Source: Verrucomicrobiota bacterium (GTDB taxonomy: Bacteria; Verrucomicrobiota; Verrucomicrobiia; Opitutales; Opitutaceae). From it: a stretch of 48,930 nucleotides of DNA. The stretch spans positions 1 through 48,930 of the forward strand of contig JAEZUE010000065.1 of the NCBI GenBank assembly GCA_023443455.1. The letters run 5' to 3'. The stretch's first letter is position 1, and every line of letters begins with the position of its first letter. Below the pieces are notes generated by a model. The model was not told the origin of the DNA, ran no database searches, and worked only from the letters and a program-made list of their open reading frames with translations. This document shows, in pieces, positions 1 to 13,537 of this stretch. The position numbers were made by a program, and so were the translations under genes.

Positions 1-245
1 CCGAGCAGTATCCGGACCTCAAGGCCAACCAGAACATGGCCCAGCTCACCGAGGAGCTCACCTCCACCGAGAACAAGATCTCCTTCGCCCGGCAGGCCTA
101 CAACGACTCCGTCATGGTCTACAACACCGCCCGCGAGACCTTCCCGAACAACTTCATCTCCGGCATGTTCAACTTCGCCGCCGCCGAGCTGTTCAAGGTC
201 GACAACGAGACCGAGCGCCAGGCCCCGCAGGTGAAGTTCTCCTGA
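1..245 (+). CDS. lemA: LemA family protein, C-terminal part (cut by window edge)
   Basis: The reading frame is open from base 3 and encodes about 80 residues before TGA. It contains the motifs YPDLKANQN and EELTSTENKISFARQAYN, which are characteristic of the conserved C-terminal helical core of LemA proteins, and ends shortly after a VYNTARETFPNN stretch typical of the family. LemA proteins are membrane-anchored, mostly alpha-helical proteins whose biochemical role is poorly defined. The next gene, 25 bases downstream on the same strand, is an M48 membrane metalloprotease; lemA next to an M48 or HtpX-type protease is a recurrent pairing, so the two are probably one operon. The N-terminus and membrane anchor lie outside the window. 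Confidence 0.93.
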   Translation, partial: EQYPDLKANQNMAQLTEELTSTENKISFARQAYNDSVMVYNTARETFPNNFISGMFNFAAAELFKVDNETERQAPQVKFS

Positions 246-270
246 AGCGCCGCGCGGGCCGCGCGTACCG

Positions 271-2298
271 ATGGACTTCTTCGAACAACAGGACTCCGCC
301 CGCCGCCGCTCGGCGCTGCTCGTCGTCTACTTCGTCGTCGCCGTCCTCCTCATCGTGGCGACGCTCAACCTCGTCGCCGCCGCCGCGGTGCCCTGGATCG
401 GCGGCGAGGTCGCCAGCCGCCTGCACCACGTCGAGCGCCCGGGCCTCCGCTTCGTCTGGCGCTTCGACGTCGTCGCCTGGACCACCGGCCTCACCCTCCT
501 GGTGATCGGCGGCGGCACGCTCTACCGCTGGATGTCGCTGCGCGGCGGCGGCCGCTCGGTCGCCGAGCTGGCCGGCGGCACCGAGGTCGCGCCGGGCACC
601 GCCGATCCCGACGCCCGTCGCCTGCTCAACATCGTCGAGGAGATGTCGCTCGCCTCCGGCGTGCCGATGCCGGCGGTCTTCATCCTCGAGAACGAACCCG
701 GCCTCAACGCCTTCGCCGCCGGCTTCACGCCCAGCGACGCCGCCATCGCCGTCACCCGCGGCGCCATCGAGAAGCTCACGCGCGACGAGCTGCAGGGCGT
801 CGTCGCCCACGAGTTCAGCCACATCCTCAACGGCGACATGCGGCTCAACATCCGCCTCGTCGGCGTGCTCTTCGGTATCCTGATGTTGGCGATGATCGGC
901 CGCGGGCTTCTCCACTCGTTGCGCTTCGCCGGCGCCGGCCGCTCCTCGCGCCGCGAAAAGGGCGGCGGCGGCATCGCCCTCGTGGTCGCCGCCGGCCTCG
1001 CCCTCCTGGCCATCGGCTACATCGGCTACTTCTTCGGGCGGCTCATCCAGGCCGCCGTCTCCCGCCAACGCGAATTCCTCGCCGACGCCGCCGCCGTCCA
1101 GTTCACCCGCAACCCGGCCGGCATCGGCGGCGCACTCAAGAAGATCGGGGCCTACGCCCTCGGCTCGGGCATCGTCACCGAGCAGGCCACCCAGATCCGG
1201 CACTTCTTCTTCGCCCAGGCCTTCACCGGCGCCTTCGAACTCTTCGCCACCCATCCGCCGCTCGAGCGCCGCATCAAGGCCGTCGACCCGCAATGGAACG
1301 GCCGATACCCCGCCGTGTCCCCGCACCGCCCCCGGGCCCACGCCGATGCCCGTGCCGAGATGGCCGCCGCTGCGCCGGACATCGCGAAGGCGATCCTCTC
1401 CCAATGGCGCCCCGGCGAGACCCAGCCCGTGCAAACGCTCGCCCCGGCCCTGCCGCCCGCCCCGATTCCCACGGCCGTGCTGCTCGCCTCGATCGGCGCG
1501 CCCTCCGCCCGCCACCTCGACCGCGCGCGCTCTCTGCTCGCCGCCCTCCCCGCCCCGCTCGTGCAGGCGGCACACGACCCGCACGGTGCCACCGCCGTCG
1601 TGCTCGCGCTCCTCACCAGCGGCGACTCCGAAATCCAAACACGCCAGAGCGGGATCGTGCGCACGCGGCACGGGGTGCCCTTCGGCGACACTTTCGCCCA
1701 CGTGCAGCCGCAGGTCGGAGGTCTGGCCGCCGAGCTCCGGCAACCCTTGCTCAACATCGCCCTGCCCGCCCTGCGCACCCTGCCCGCCGGCGACGCCGAA
1801 GGCCTGATCGGCACCGCGCGGCAACTCATCGCCGCCGACGGCGAAGTCTCGCTGTTCGAGTTCATGGTGGAAAAGGCGCTCGAGCGCCACGTCGCGGCCC
1901 CCGCCCGCGGGGCCCGCCCCGGACTGGTCAACTACCACTCGTTCATCCCCCTCGCCGGCGAAGTCGGCCTGATCCTCTCGACCCTTGCCCGCCTCGGCGC
2001 CGACTCGTCCGGCGAAGCCGCCCGCGCCTTCGCCCTCGCCTCGGCGCGCATCCCGCCGCTGGCCGGACGGCTTCTGCTGCTGCCGACCGATGCCTGCACC
2101 TTGGAGTCGATCGGCCAGGCGCTCGACAAAATCGTCGAGGCCTCGCCCGCGATCCGCAAGATCCTGCTGGCCGCCTGCACCGAGGCCGTGGCCGCCGACG
2201 GGGTGATCGAGCCCGAAGAGGCGGAACTGCTGCGCGCCGTCGCCGATTCGCTCGACTGCCCCATCCCGCCGATGCTCACCGGCGAAGCCACGGATTGA
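271..2298 (+). CDS. M48 family membrane zinc metalloprotease with long C-terminal extension
   Basis: 675 residues. Hydrophobic segments lie near residues 15-40, 68-83, 194-212 and 234-256. The zinc-binding motif HEFSH is at 180-184, and the third ligand is probably E268 in REFLADAAA, so the protease core (roughly 110-340) looks complete and resembles HtpX. Such enzymes degrade damaged membrane proteins, with the active site facing the cytoplasm. Beyond residue 340 there is a further roughly 330-residue part absent from a standard HtpX of about 290 residues. It contains two acidic motifs, AADGEVSLFEF and AADGVIEPEEAELL, that resemble TerB-like helical repeats. The ATG start follows lemA by 25 bases and gives a sensible N-terminal anchor. 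A hairpin follows the stop codon. The protease call is firm; the TerB-like reading is by eye. Confidence 0.9.
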   Translation: MDFFEQQDSARRRSALLVVYFVVAVLLIVATLNLVAAAAVPWIGGEVASRLHHVERPGLRFVWRFDVVAWTTGLTLLVIGGGTLYRWMSLRGGGRSVAELAGGTEVAPGTADPDARRLLNIVEEMSLASGVPMPAVFILENEPGLNAFAAGFTPSDAAIAVTRGAIEKLTRDELQGVVAHEFSHILNGDMRLNIRLVGVLFGILMLAMIGRGLLHSLRFAGAGRSSRREKGGGGIALVVAAGLALLAIGYIGYFFGRLIQAAVSRQREFLADAAAVQFTRNPAGIGGALKKIGAYALGSGIVTEQATQIRHFFFAQAFTGAFELFATHPPLERRIKAVDPQWNGRYPAVSPHRPRAHADARAEMAAAAPDIAKAILSQWRPGETQPVQTLAPALPPAPIPTAVLLASIGAPSARHLDRARSLLAALPAPLVQAAHDPHGATAVVLALLTSGDSEIQTRQSGIVRTRHGVPFGDTFAHVQPQVGGLAAELRQPLLNIALPALRTLPAGDAEGLIGTARQLIAADGEVSLFEFMVEKALERHVAAPARGARPGLVNYHSFIPLAGEVGLILSTLARLGADSSGEAARAFALASARIPPLAGRLLLLPTDACTLESIGQALDKIVEASPAIRKILLAACTEAVAADGVIEPEEAELLRAVADSLDCPIPPMLTGEATD

Positions 2299-2309
2299 TG
2301 GTCCGAAAG

Positions 2310-2347
2310 ACGCAAAACCATGTCGCGACCGCGACACGGTTTTGCGT
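2310..2347 (+). terminator. Hairpin terminator after the lemA-M48 operon
   Basis: An 18-base inverted repeat (2310-2327 and 2330-2347, one mismatch) begins 12 bases after the protease stop codon; the arms start and end with ACGCAAAACC and GGTTTTGCGT. No long T tract follows, so intrinsic termination is likely but not certain. Confidence 0.7.
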
Positions 2348-2556
2348 TCTCCCCGATTCGAGCCGGGGAAGCGGCCCCCCAACCGGCGGGCACCTCCGGC
2401 ATAGCCCTGCTCGCTTTTGCTATTGACCCTCCACTAGGTGCGCCGGGACTCTCCCCGCTTCCGGCGCCCGCTCTTGTGGCGCGGTAAATCGCGCTCCGGG
2501 TGCCCCAACCATCGGCGTCGCCGCCGTTCCTCGGCGCGCGCCTCGTACAAAACAAC

Positions 2557-3609
2557 ATGTCCTCATCAGAAGAAAACCAGGCTCCTCAAGAGAGCCCGGC
2601 CGGCAGCGAGCCCAGCGTGGCCGCGCCCGCCGCTCCTGCCCCCAAGGTTTCGGCTCCGGCCGCCCCGGCGCAGGTGGCCGAAACCGCCCCGGTCGCGCCG
2701 GCGGCTCCGGCCTTCGGAACCGGACGCGGTTCCGGCCTCTCGCGCGGCAAGCGCAAGACCGCGGTCGCCCCAACGACCGATTCCGCCCCCCCGGCCTATC
2801 GCCCCACCGCGATCGCCGTGATCCCCCTGCCGCGAGACACCAGCGGCTTTGGTACCGATTCGGCCGAGCCGGAAACCGCCCCGGCGGACTCTGCTCCGGC
2901 CATCCCGCCGGCTCCCCAGCCGATCGTCACCCCGGCGGCACCCGAGCCGACCGTCGCCCCGAGCGCCTCCGCGCCCGTCGTTGCGCCCGCGCCCGAGCCT
3001 GTGAAGGCTCCCGAGGCGAGCGAAACCGAAAAAGCGGCTCCGGCCGAGAAGCCTCAACTCGACATCCTGCCGCCGGCGCCCCGCCAACAGTCGGATCACC
3101 GTTGGGAACGCTCCGGCGAACGTCGCGAAGGTGGCGAACGCCAGTTCCGCGGCGACCGTCGCGAAGGTGATCGTCGCGAAGGCGGCCGCCGCTTCGAAGG
3201 CGAACGCCGCGAAGGCCCCCGCCGTTTCGAAAACGAACCGCGCGCCGAGCGCCCCGCCAACCCCGAGCCGGCCGCCGCCCCCGAGAAGAAGTCGGGGGGT
3301 CTGTTCGGCTGGATCAAGAACCTCTTCGGCAGCAAGGCCGAGGCGGCACCGACCCAGCCCAGCGAGCGCCCGTCCCGCGAAGGTGGCGAAGGCGATGCCC
3401 GCCGCCGCCGCCGTGGTGGTCGCGGTCGCAACCGCGGCCCCGGTGGTGGCGAGTTCCGCGGCGAACGCGGCCCCCGCGAGGGTGGCGAGCGCCGTGAAGG
3501 CGGATTCGGCGGCGAAGGCGATCGCCGCCGTCGTGGCGGTCGTGGCCGCGGCCACGGTCGTGGCGGCGAACGCGGACCGCGTTCGGTCGGTGAAGGCCCG
3601 CAGGGCTGA
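2557..3609 (+). CDS. Low-complexity Pro/Ala-rich protein with Arg/Gly-rich (RGG-like) C-terminus
   Basis: 350 residues from the ATG at 2557. An in-frame start at 2500 would add 19 residues of unlikely sequence. Residues 1-190 are Pro/Ala/Glu-rich and probably disordered. Residues 190-245 contain repeated RREG, RRFEGER and RRFENE units. A short amphipathic or hydrophobic patch, GGLFGWIKNLFGSK, follows near 248-261. The rest is dominated by RRRRRGGRGR, GGERREGG and RGRGHGRGGERG. RGG-type tails commonly bind RNA or mediate condensates, so an RNA-associated role is plausible, but no folded domain is recognisable. It is followed by a strong intrinsic terminator, which supports a real single gene. 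I do not recognise the family. Confidence 0.7.
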   Translation: MSSSEENQAPQESPAGSEPSVAAPAAPAPKVSAPAAPAQVAETAPVAPAAPAFGTGRGSGLSRGKRKTAVAPTTDSAPPAYRPTAIAVIPLPRDTSGFGTDSAEPETAPADSAPAIPPAPQPIVTPAAPEPTVAPSASAPVVAPAPEPVKAPEASETEKAAPAEKPQLDILPPAPRQQSDHRWERSGERREGGERQFRGDRREGDRREGGRRFEGERREGPRRFENEPRAERPANPEPAAAPEKKSGGLFGWIKNLFGSKAEAAPTQPSERPSREGGEGDARRRRRGGRGRNRGPGGGEFRGERGPREGGERREGGFGGEGDRRRRGGRGRGHGRGGERGPRSVGEGPQG

Positions 3610-3628
3610 GTCGGCCGACAACAATTGC

Positions 3629-3659
3629 AAAGGGCGCCCGGAATCCGGGCGCCCTTTTT
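3629..3659 (+). terminator. Rho-independent terminator of the RGG-like gene
   Basis: A perfect 13-base stem (AAAGGGCGCCCGG with its complement) around a 3-base AAT loop, followed by a T run, starts 20 bases after the stop codon of the preceding gene. Confidence 0.95.
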
Positions 3660-4094
3660 CGTCTGTCGAGAAACGCCGGAGAGACGATGCCCCGGCCCTT
3701 CCGGCAAACCGCCGGTTCCAGGGCCCGCATGGTCCACACTGCGGACGAAAGAATCCACCTGGCGATGACGCGAGAATCGCCGGAAGTTCGACCCTCCGCG
3801 CTCAAGTTGCCGCCGACCTCCGGACGCATTGGTCCGGACCGACCGTGAACCCATGGGTTAACGGGCTCGCACGCTGGCTCTTCCTCGCGGAAACTGAAGC
3901 ATCCCACCGGCTCGGTCGTACGCCTTCGGTCGAGTGACGAGTGACGAGTGGCCGATCACAGAGCGGCTCGAGCGAAACACTCGTGCCGGGAGCTCGCCAC
4001 CGATGGTTTGACGCTCGCCCCTCGACGCTCGCCTCTCGACAGCATCATCAGTCGGCGGCCTTGGCGGCCGCCGTCACGGCAGGGACCATTCGGG
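3660..4094. other. Intergenic region holding a copy of the interspersed palindromic repeat
   Basis: No convincing gene is seen in these 435 bases, which separate the convergent RGG-like and sensor-kinase genes. They contain a perfect 12-base palindrome, AACCCATGGGTT (3848-3859), and, nearer the kinase gene, a minus-oriented copy of the repeat described at 3931-4051. Both small antisense frames here look like shadow frames. Confidence 0.6.
3931..4051 (-). repeat. Interspersed palindromic repeat, copy A
   Basis: Read on the minus strand it starts TGATGATGCTGTCGAGAGG, has the core CAAACCATCGGTGGCG, and ends with CACTCGTCACTCG followed by ACCGAA. The same order of elements is found on the plus strand at 16483, 28870 and 46047. 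The outer arms (GCGAGCGTCGAGG and its near complement) can pair, so the element would form a long imperfect hairpin. It sits 44 bases downstream of the stop codon of the large sensor-kinase gene. Confidence 0.85.
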
Positions 4095-9833
<5,739 letters not shown>

Positions 9834-9987
9834 ACGGGATGGGCCGATTGCGACAGGGGCAACCGTTACCGTGAGTCATCGGCCCCTCCCAGAGTTCCTT
9901 GAGGGGCGAACACCGCCAGCCTTCCGAAGGCGATACCTCGAAGCCGCACTGCAGGCTTCGAAACTACCGATCCCCGGGTTGGTCGGT

Positions 9988-10032
9988 GTGCCTGCGCGCT
10001 CTCCTCCGACGCATGTAGGCACGCCAGCCTAC
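9988..10032. repeat. Palindromic element between the sensor kinase and metX
   Basis: It contains nested inverted repeats: GTGCCTGCG (9988-9996) against CGCATGTAGGCAC (10010-10022, imperfect), and a perfect GTAGGC/GCCTAC stem with a 6-base loop (10015-10032). It begins 20 bases downstream of the metX stop codon and may serve as its terminator. The TGTAGGCACGCC style is REP-like, but I see no second copy in the window. Confidence 0.55.
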
Positions 10033-10051
10033 CCGGCACCAGCCCGCCATA

Positions 10052-11221
10052 TCAGCCTACCGGCGACGCCAGAAAGTCCCGGACCAGGTCGTAGAGCTGG
10101 GGCGAATCGAGCAGGAACGAGTCATGCCCGAGGTCGGTCGCCAGCTCGGCGTACGACGCCGATTTTCCGGCCCGCAGGAGAGCGAGCACGATCTCCCGAT
10201 TCTGTGCCGTCGGGAACAACCAGTCGCTGGTGAACGCCACGCAGAGCGTGCGCGCCTTCACTCCGGCAAACGCCTGCTCCAACGAGCCGTAGGCACCGGC
10301 CAGATCGAAATCGTCGATCGCCCGCGTGATGTAGAGGTAGGTGTTGGCGTCGAAACGGTTGATGAACGACTGCCCCTGGTACTGCAGGTAACGCTCGACC
10401 TCGTATTGGGGATCGAAACTGGCCGCGGCCTCGGGCGTCGCCGAACCGCGTTTGCGCCGTCCAAACTTCTGCTCCATCGACGCATCCGACAGGTACGTGA
10501 TGTGGGCCATCATGCGCGCGATCGCCAAACCGACCCGCGGCCCCTCGCCCTTCGCGTAGGCGCCGCGATGCCAGTCCGGATCCTGCATGATCGCCTCGCG
10601 CCCAACCGCGTTGAAGGCGATCGCCTGGGCGTTTTCGCGGGCGGTCGTCGCCATCGGCAGGAGCCGTCGCACAAAATCCGGGTACTCGATGCCCAGTTGC
10701 AGCACCCGCATGCCCCCCATCGAACCGCCGATCGCCGCCTGCAACGCGGTGATGCCGAGATGCTCGAACAGACGCTGGTCGGCCCGGACCATGTCGCGGA
10801 TCGTCAATTGCGGAAAAGTCGCGCCCCAAGGGCCACCGGTGGCGGGGTTGATCGAGCTCGGCCCCGTCGAACCCACGCAGCCCCCGATGCAGTTGGAGCA
10901 GACGACGAAATACCGGTTGGTATCCACGGCCTTGCCCGGCCCGATCAGGTTGTTCCACCACCCGGACTTGCGGTCCGCCAACGAATGGATGCCCGCCGCG
11001 TGATGGTCGCCGCTGAGCGCATGCGCCACGAAGATCGCATTGTCGCGCGCCGAGTTGAGACGGCCATACGTCTCGTAGCGCAGGGTGAAGCCGGGGATCG
11101 TCTGTCCGTTGTCGAAGGTGAACGGCTCGGCCGAAACAAAGTCGCGCACCTCGACAAGGCCCACCTCGCCCGGTTCGGAGCGCGCCAGTTGAAGATCTTC
11201 GGAAGAATCGTTCACGATCAC
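10052..11221 (-). CDS. metX: Homoserine O-acyltransferase (MetX)
   Basis: 389 residues, the usual family length. The enzyme acylates the homoserine hydroxyl, normally with acetyl-CoA, as the first committed step of methionine synthesis by direct sulfhydrylation or transsulfuration. The alpha/beta-hydrolase catalytic triad is visible: nucleophile S167 in GGSMGG, D333 in FTSDWLFP and H366 in LGHDSFL. HALSGDHHAAG near 67-77 and the NCIGGCVGSTGPSS segment are characteristic. Acetyl versus succinyl preference cannot be decided by motif alone. The start is GTG at 11221; no ATG lies in frame near the N-terminus. It is a single gene; metW is not adjacent. Its leader has a perfect 14-base palindrome but no riboswitch that I can recognise. 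Confidence 0.95.
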   Translation of the reverse strand: MIVNDSSEDLQLARSEPGEVGLVEVRDFVSAEPFTFDNGQTIPGFTLRYETYGRLNSARDNAIFVAHALSGDHHAAGIHSLADRKSGWWNNLIGPGKAVDTNRYFVVCSNCIGGCVGSTGPSSINPATGGPWGATFPQLTIRDMVRADQRLFEHLGITALQAAIGGSMGGMRVLQLGIEYPDFVRRLLPMATTARENAQAIAFNAVGREAIMQDPDWHRGAYAKGEGPRVGLAIARMMAHITYLSDASMEQKFGRRKRGSATPEAAASFDPQYEVERYLQYQGQSFINRFDANTYLYITRAIDDFDLAGAYGSLEQAFAGVKARTLCVAFTSDWLFPTAQNREIVLALLRAGKSASYAELATDLGHDSFLLDSPQLYDLVRDFLASPVG

Positions 11222-11324
11222 GCCATCGTGGCGTTCGCGCCCCCGGCGTCAACGGGGCGGCACGGAGAGAATTCGGCTCGCCGCGCGCTTCACCTCCGGG
11301 GGTGAGTGTCCCAACTCCCGGCGT

Positions 11325-11338
11325 TGTTTGGCCAAACA
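11325..11338. promoter_or_regulatory. Perfect palindrome TGTTTGGCCAAACA upstream of metX
   Basis: This 14-base perfect palindrome lies 104 bases upstream of the metX start codon, in a region expected to hold the metX promoter. It has the size and symmetry of a dimeric repressor operator. No regulator can be named from it, and the role is inference. Confidence 0.4.
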
Positions 11339-11413
11339 CCTCTCTGTACAGCTATCCCTCACAACGCTGCATTTTGGGCACGATTCTCCTCGTTCACAGA
11401 ACCGAGCGGGATC

Positions 11414-11483
11414 GCCACAAAGAGGCACAAAAAGCCACGAAAACAATCCGGTCTTTTTGTGCATCTTTGTGCCTTTTCGTGGC
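11414..11483. repeat. Imperfect inverted repeat with GGCACAAA motifs
   Basis: The left arm (about 11414-11441) contains GCCACAAAGAGGCACAAAAA and the right arm ends with TTTGTGCCTTTTCGTGGC; the arms are imperfect complements around a short CAATCCGGT centre. The composition differs sharply from the surrounding genes. Confidence 0.65.
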
Positions 11484-11705
11484 CATAAACAGGTTTGGTT
11501 GCGGCTCTGCCGCGCTAGGCTTTCTGTCCGGCTCCTCTCTCTCTGGCTCTGGCTCAGGGCCTGTCCCTTTGGGAGCGCCGTGCCTCTGCGATCTGTCCCT
11601 TTCCTTTCCAGACCTGTCCCTTTTCCAAACACCTTCCGCAGTTCTCACCGATTTTCGCCTCGTGATCCCCGGAGCGTTCTCCCACGAACGCCCTCGCACC
11701 CGCCC

Positions 11706-12683
11706 ATGCCCGCCGCACCCACCTACGAGTCCTGCCGGCTCTGCCCCCGCCTCTGCCACGTGCCTCGGCACGAAGGAGCCCGAGGATTCTGCGGCCAGAC
11801 GGACCGGATGCGCATCGCACTTGCCTCGCTCCACTTCGGCGAGGAGCCGCCGCTGGTCGGCCAACGCGGCTCCGGCACGATCTTCTTCTCCGGCTGCACG
11901 CTCCGGTGCGGTTTCTGCCAAAACTTCCAGATCTCGCAGGAAGGGCTGGGGCGCGATGTGGATACCGCCGAGTTCGCCGCGATCTGCCTCGCACTCCAGG
12001 CCGCCGGCGCGGCCAACATAAATCTGGTTACGGGCACGCAGTTCATCCCCGGAATCATCGCCGGCATCGCCCGAGCGCGCGCGGAGGGACTCGGGTTGCC
12101 CGTGCTCTGGAACGGCTCCGGCTACGAACGCGTCGAGATGATCGAGGCACTGCAAGGCACGGTCGATGTGTGGCTGCCCGACCTCAAGACGCTGAACCGT
12201 GCCACGGCCAAACAATATTTCTCGGCGGCCGCGTATCCCACCATCGCCACCGAGGCGATCCTCGCGATGGCCGCAGGGTATCCGCTCGAGTTCGACACCG
12301 ACGGGCTCCTGCGCCGTGGCCTCGTGATGCGGCACCTGGTCCTCCCGGAGCAGCTCGATGACACCCGCGCGGTGCTGACGTGGTTTGCCGAGCATCTGGC
12401 GGGTCGCGCCCTGCCCTCGATCATGACCCAGTACACGCCGATCGAGGCCCTCGCCGGCCGGCCGGCACCGGCGGACGCCCTCCGGCAGGCGGAATACGAC
12501 CAACTGGTCGCGCTGATCGACGAACTGGGGTTGGGCGAAGGCTTCTATCAGGAGCTCGTGCCGGGCTCGGAGTGGCTACCGGATTTCCATCGGGACAATC
12601 CGTTCGCGGCCGAGCTGGCCCGCACCGTCTGGCACCACGCCCACGGGTTCCTCGCCGCGCCACGCCCGGCCCGGCCGGCATAG
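11706..12683 (+). CDS. Radical SAM protein, PflX-like (pyruvate formate-lyase activase-related)
   Basis: 325 residues from the ATG at 11706; the frame is open upstream but that part has no family resemblance. An N-terminal Cys-rich motif, CRLCPRLCHVPRHEGARGFC, is followed by the radical SAM cluster motif CTLRCGFC (CxxxCxxC) in FFSGCTLRCGFCQN, which binds the [4Fe-4S] cluster that cleaves S-adenosylmethionine. The arrangement matches the COG1313 (PflX) group, related to glycyl-radical-enzyme activases; no substrate is established and no glycyl radical enzyme is in the window. Later segments, such as WNGSGYE and LPDLKT, fit the TIM-barrel core. It is convergent with yebC and stands alone. Confidence 0.88.
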   Translation: MPAAPTYESCRLCPRLCHVPRHEGARGFCGQTDRMRIALASLHFGEEPPLVGQRGSGTIFFSGCTLRCGFCQNFQISQEGLGRDVDTAEFAAICLALQAAGAANINLVTGTQFIPGIIAGIARARAEGLGLPVLWNGSGYERVEMIEALQGTVDVWLPDLKTLNRATAKQYFSAAAYPTIATEAILAMAAGYPLEFDTDGLLRRGLVMRHLVLPEQLDDTRAVLTWFAEHLAGRALPSIMTQYTPIEALAGRPAPADALRQAEYDQLVALIDELGLGEGFYQELVPGSEWLPDFHRDNPFAAELARTVWHHAHGFLAAPRPARPA

Positions 12684-12687
12684 AAAA

Positions 12688-12712
12688 GGCCGCACGCCAA
12701 CGACGTGCGGCC
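12688..12712 (-). terminator. Intrinsic terminator between the convergent radical SAM and yebC genes
   Basis: A perfect 9-base stem (GGCCGCACG / CGTGCGGCC) with a 7-base loop. Read on the minus strand it is followed by TTTTC, so it best serves yebC, ending 29 bases past its stop codon; it may also block the convergent transcript. Confidence 0.85.
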
Positions 12713-12741
12713 CGAGAAAATGGAGACGAGGAAGCGGGGGC

Positions 12742-13467
12742 TCAGCTCGCGACCTCGTGGTTGCTGAAGACGTTCTGCACGTCCTCGAGCTCCTCGAGCG
12801 CATCGATGAGGGTCTGGATCTTGGCGGCATCCTCCGCGCCCACCACGAGCGGGATCTTCGGCAGGTAGACGATCTCGCTGGATTCGGCCTTGATGCCGGC
12901 CTTCTCGAGCACCCCGGCAAGTGTGTAGAACGACTGCACCGGGCAGATGATCTCGAAGCCCTCGTCCGAGACGCGCACATCGTCGGCGCCGGCGTCGAGG
13001 GCGAGCTCCATGAGCTGGTCCTCGGTGGCCTTGTCCTTGCCGATGAGAAACTGGCCGCAGTGGTTGAACTGGAAGGACACCGCGCCGCTCTGCGCCAGGT
13101 TGCCGGCGTAGCGGGTGAACACGGAGCGCACTTCGGAGGCGCCGCGGTTCTTGTTGTCGGTGGTGACCTCGACGATGAGGCCGGCCCCGGCGGGCGCATA
13201 GCCCTCGTAGGTCATCTGCTCGATCGCTTGGCCCTCGAGCTCGCCCGTGCCCTTCTTGATGGCGCGCTCGACGTTGTCGTTCGGCATGTTCGCCTCGCGC
13301 GCCTTCAGAAGGACGGTTCGCAGCCGGGCGTTGGCATTGGGATCACCGCCGCCGGCACGGGCGGCCATGGTGATTTCCTTGCCGATGGTGCTGAAGATTT
13401 TGCCGCGCTTGGCGTCGGCGGCACCCTTGGCGCGCTTGATCGTTGCCCACTTGCTATGGCCTGACAT
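12742..13467 (-). CDS. yebC: YebC/PmpR family protein (TACO1-like)
   Basis: 241 residues, the standard family length. The N-terminus MSGHSKWATIKRAKGAADAKRG is the hallmark of the YebC family, followed by the conserved GGGDPNANARLR and NMPNDNVERAIKKGTG segments. Members are cytoplasmic. They have been described both as DNA-binding regulators (PmpR) and, in the YebC/TACO1 line, as factors that relieve ribosome stalling at proline-rich stretches. The sequence does not say which applies here. The gene is 70 bases downstream of yidC on the same strand and could be co-transcribed with it; it ends at a terminator. Confidence 0.96.
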   Translation of the reverse strand: MSGHSKWATIKRAKGAADAKRGKIFSTIGKEITMAARAGGGDPNANARLRTVLLKAREANMPNDNVERAIKKGTGELEGQAIEQMTYEGYAPAGAGLIVEVTTDNKNRGASEVRSVFTRYAGNLAQSGAVSFQFNHCGQFLIGKDKATEDQLMELALDAGADDVRVSDEGFEIICPVQSFYTLAGVLEKAGIKAESSEIVYLPKIPLVVGAEDAAKIQTLIDALEELEDVQNVFSNHEVAS

Positions 13468-13537
13468 GGGAGGAGAAGAAGTTCGGGGTTACGGAGGGAG
13501 GCTAAGGTGAAAAGGAATGTCGGCACGGCGCGCCAGA

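Larger units (their letters stand above)
11222..11705. other. Divergent intergenic region between metX and the radical SAM gene
   Basis: 484 bases with no supported gene, although a plus-strand frame stays open through it. It holds a 14-base palindrome (11325-11338), an A/T-rich inverted repeat (11414-11483), and three direct copies of CTGTCCCTT (11561, 11593, 11614) with pyrimidine-rich flanks. Base composition is clearly more A/T-rich than in the flanking genes. Confidence 0.6.

Noticed and set aside
193..2382. 729-residue open frame on the minus strand
   Set aside because: It is antisense to the M48 protease, has no domain-like sequence, and is low-complexity Gly/Ala/Glu/Arg as expected of shadow frames in GC-rich coding DNA.
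3660..4094. Small proteins in the frames between the RGG-like gene and the large kinase
   Set aside because: They have no conserved features and partly translate the palindromic repeat.
11222..11400. SAM riboswitch upstream of metX
   Set aside because: I could not fit the conserved helices of a known SAM riboswitch class; only a palindrome is clear. A covariance-model search would settle it.
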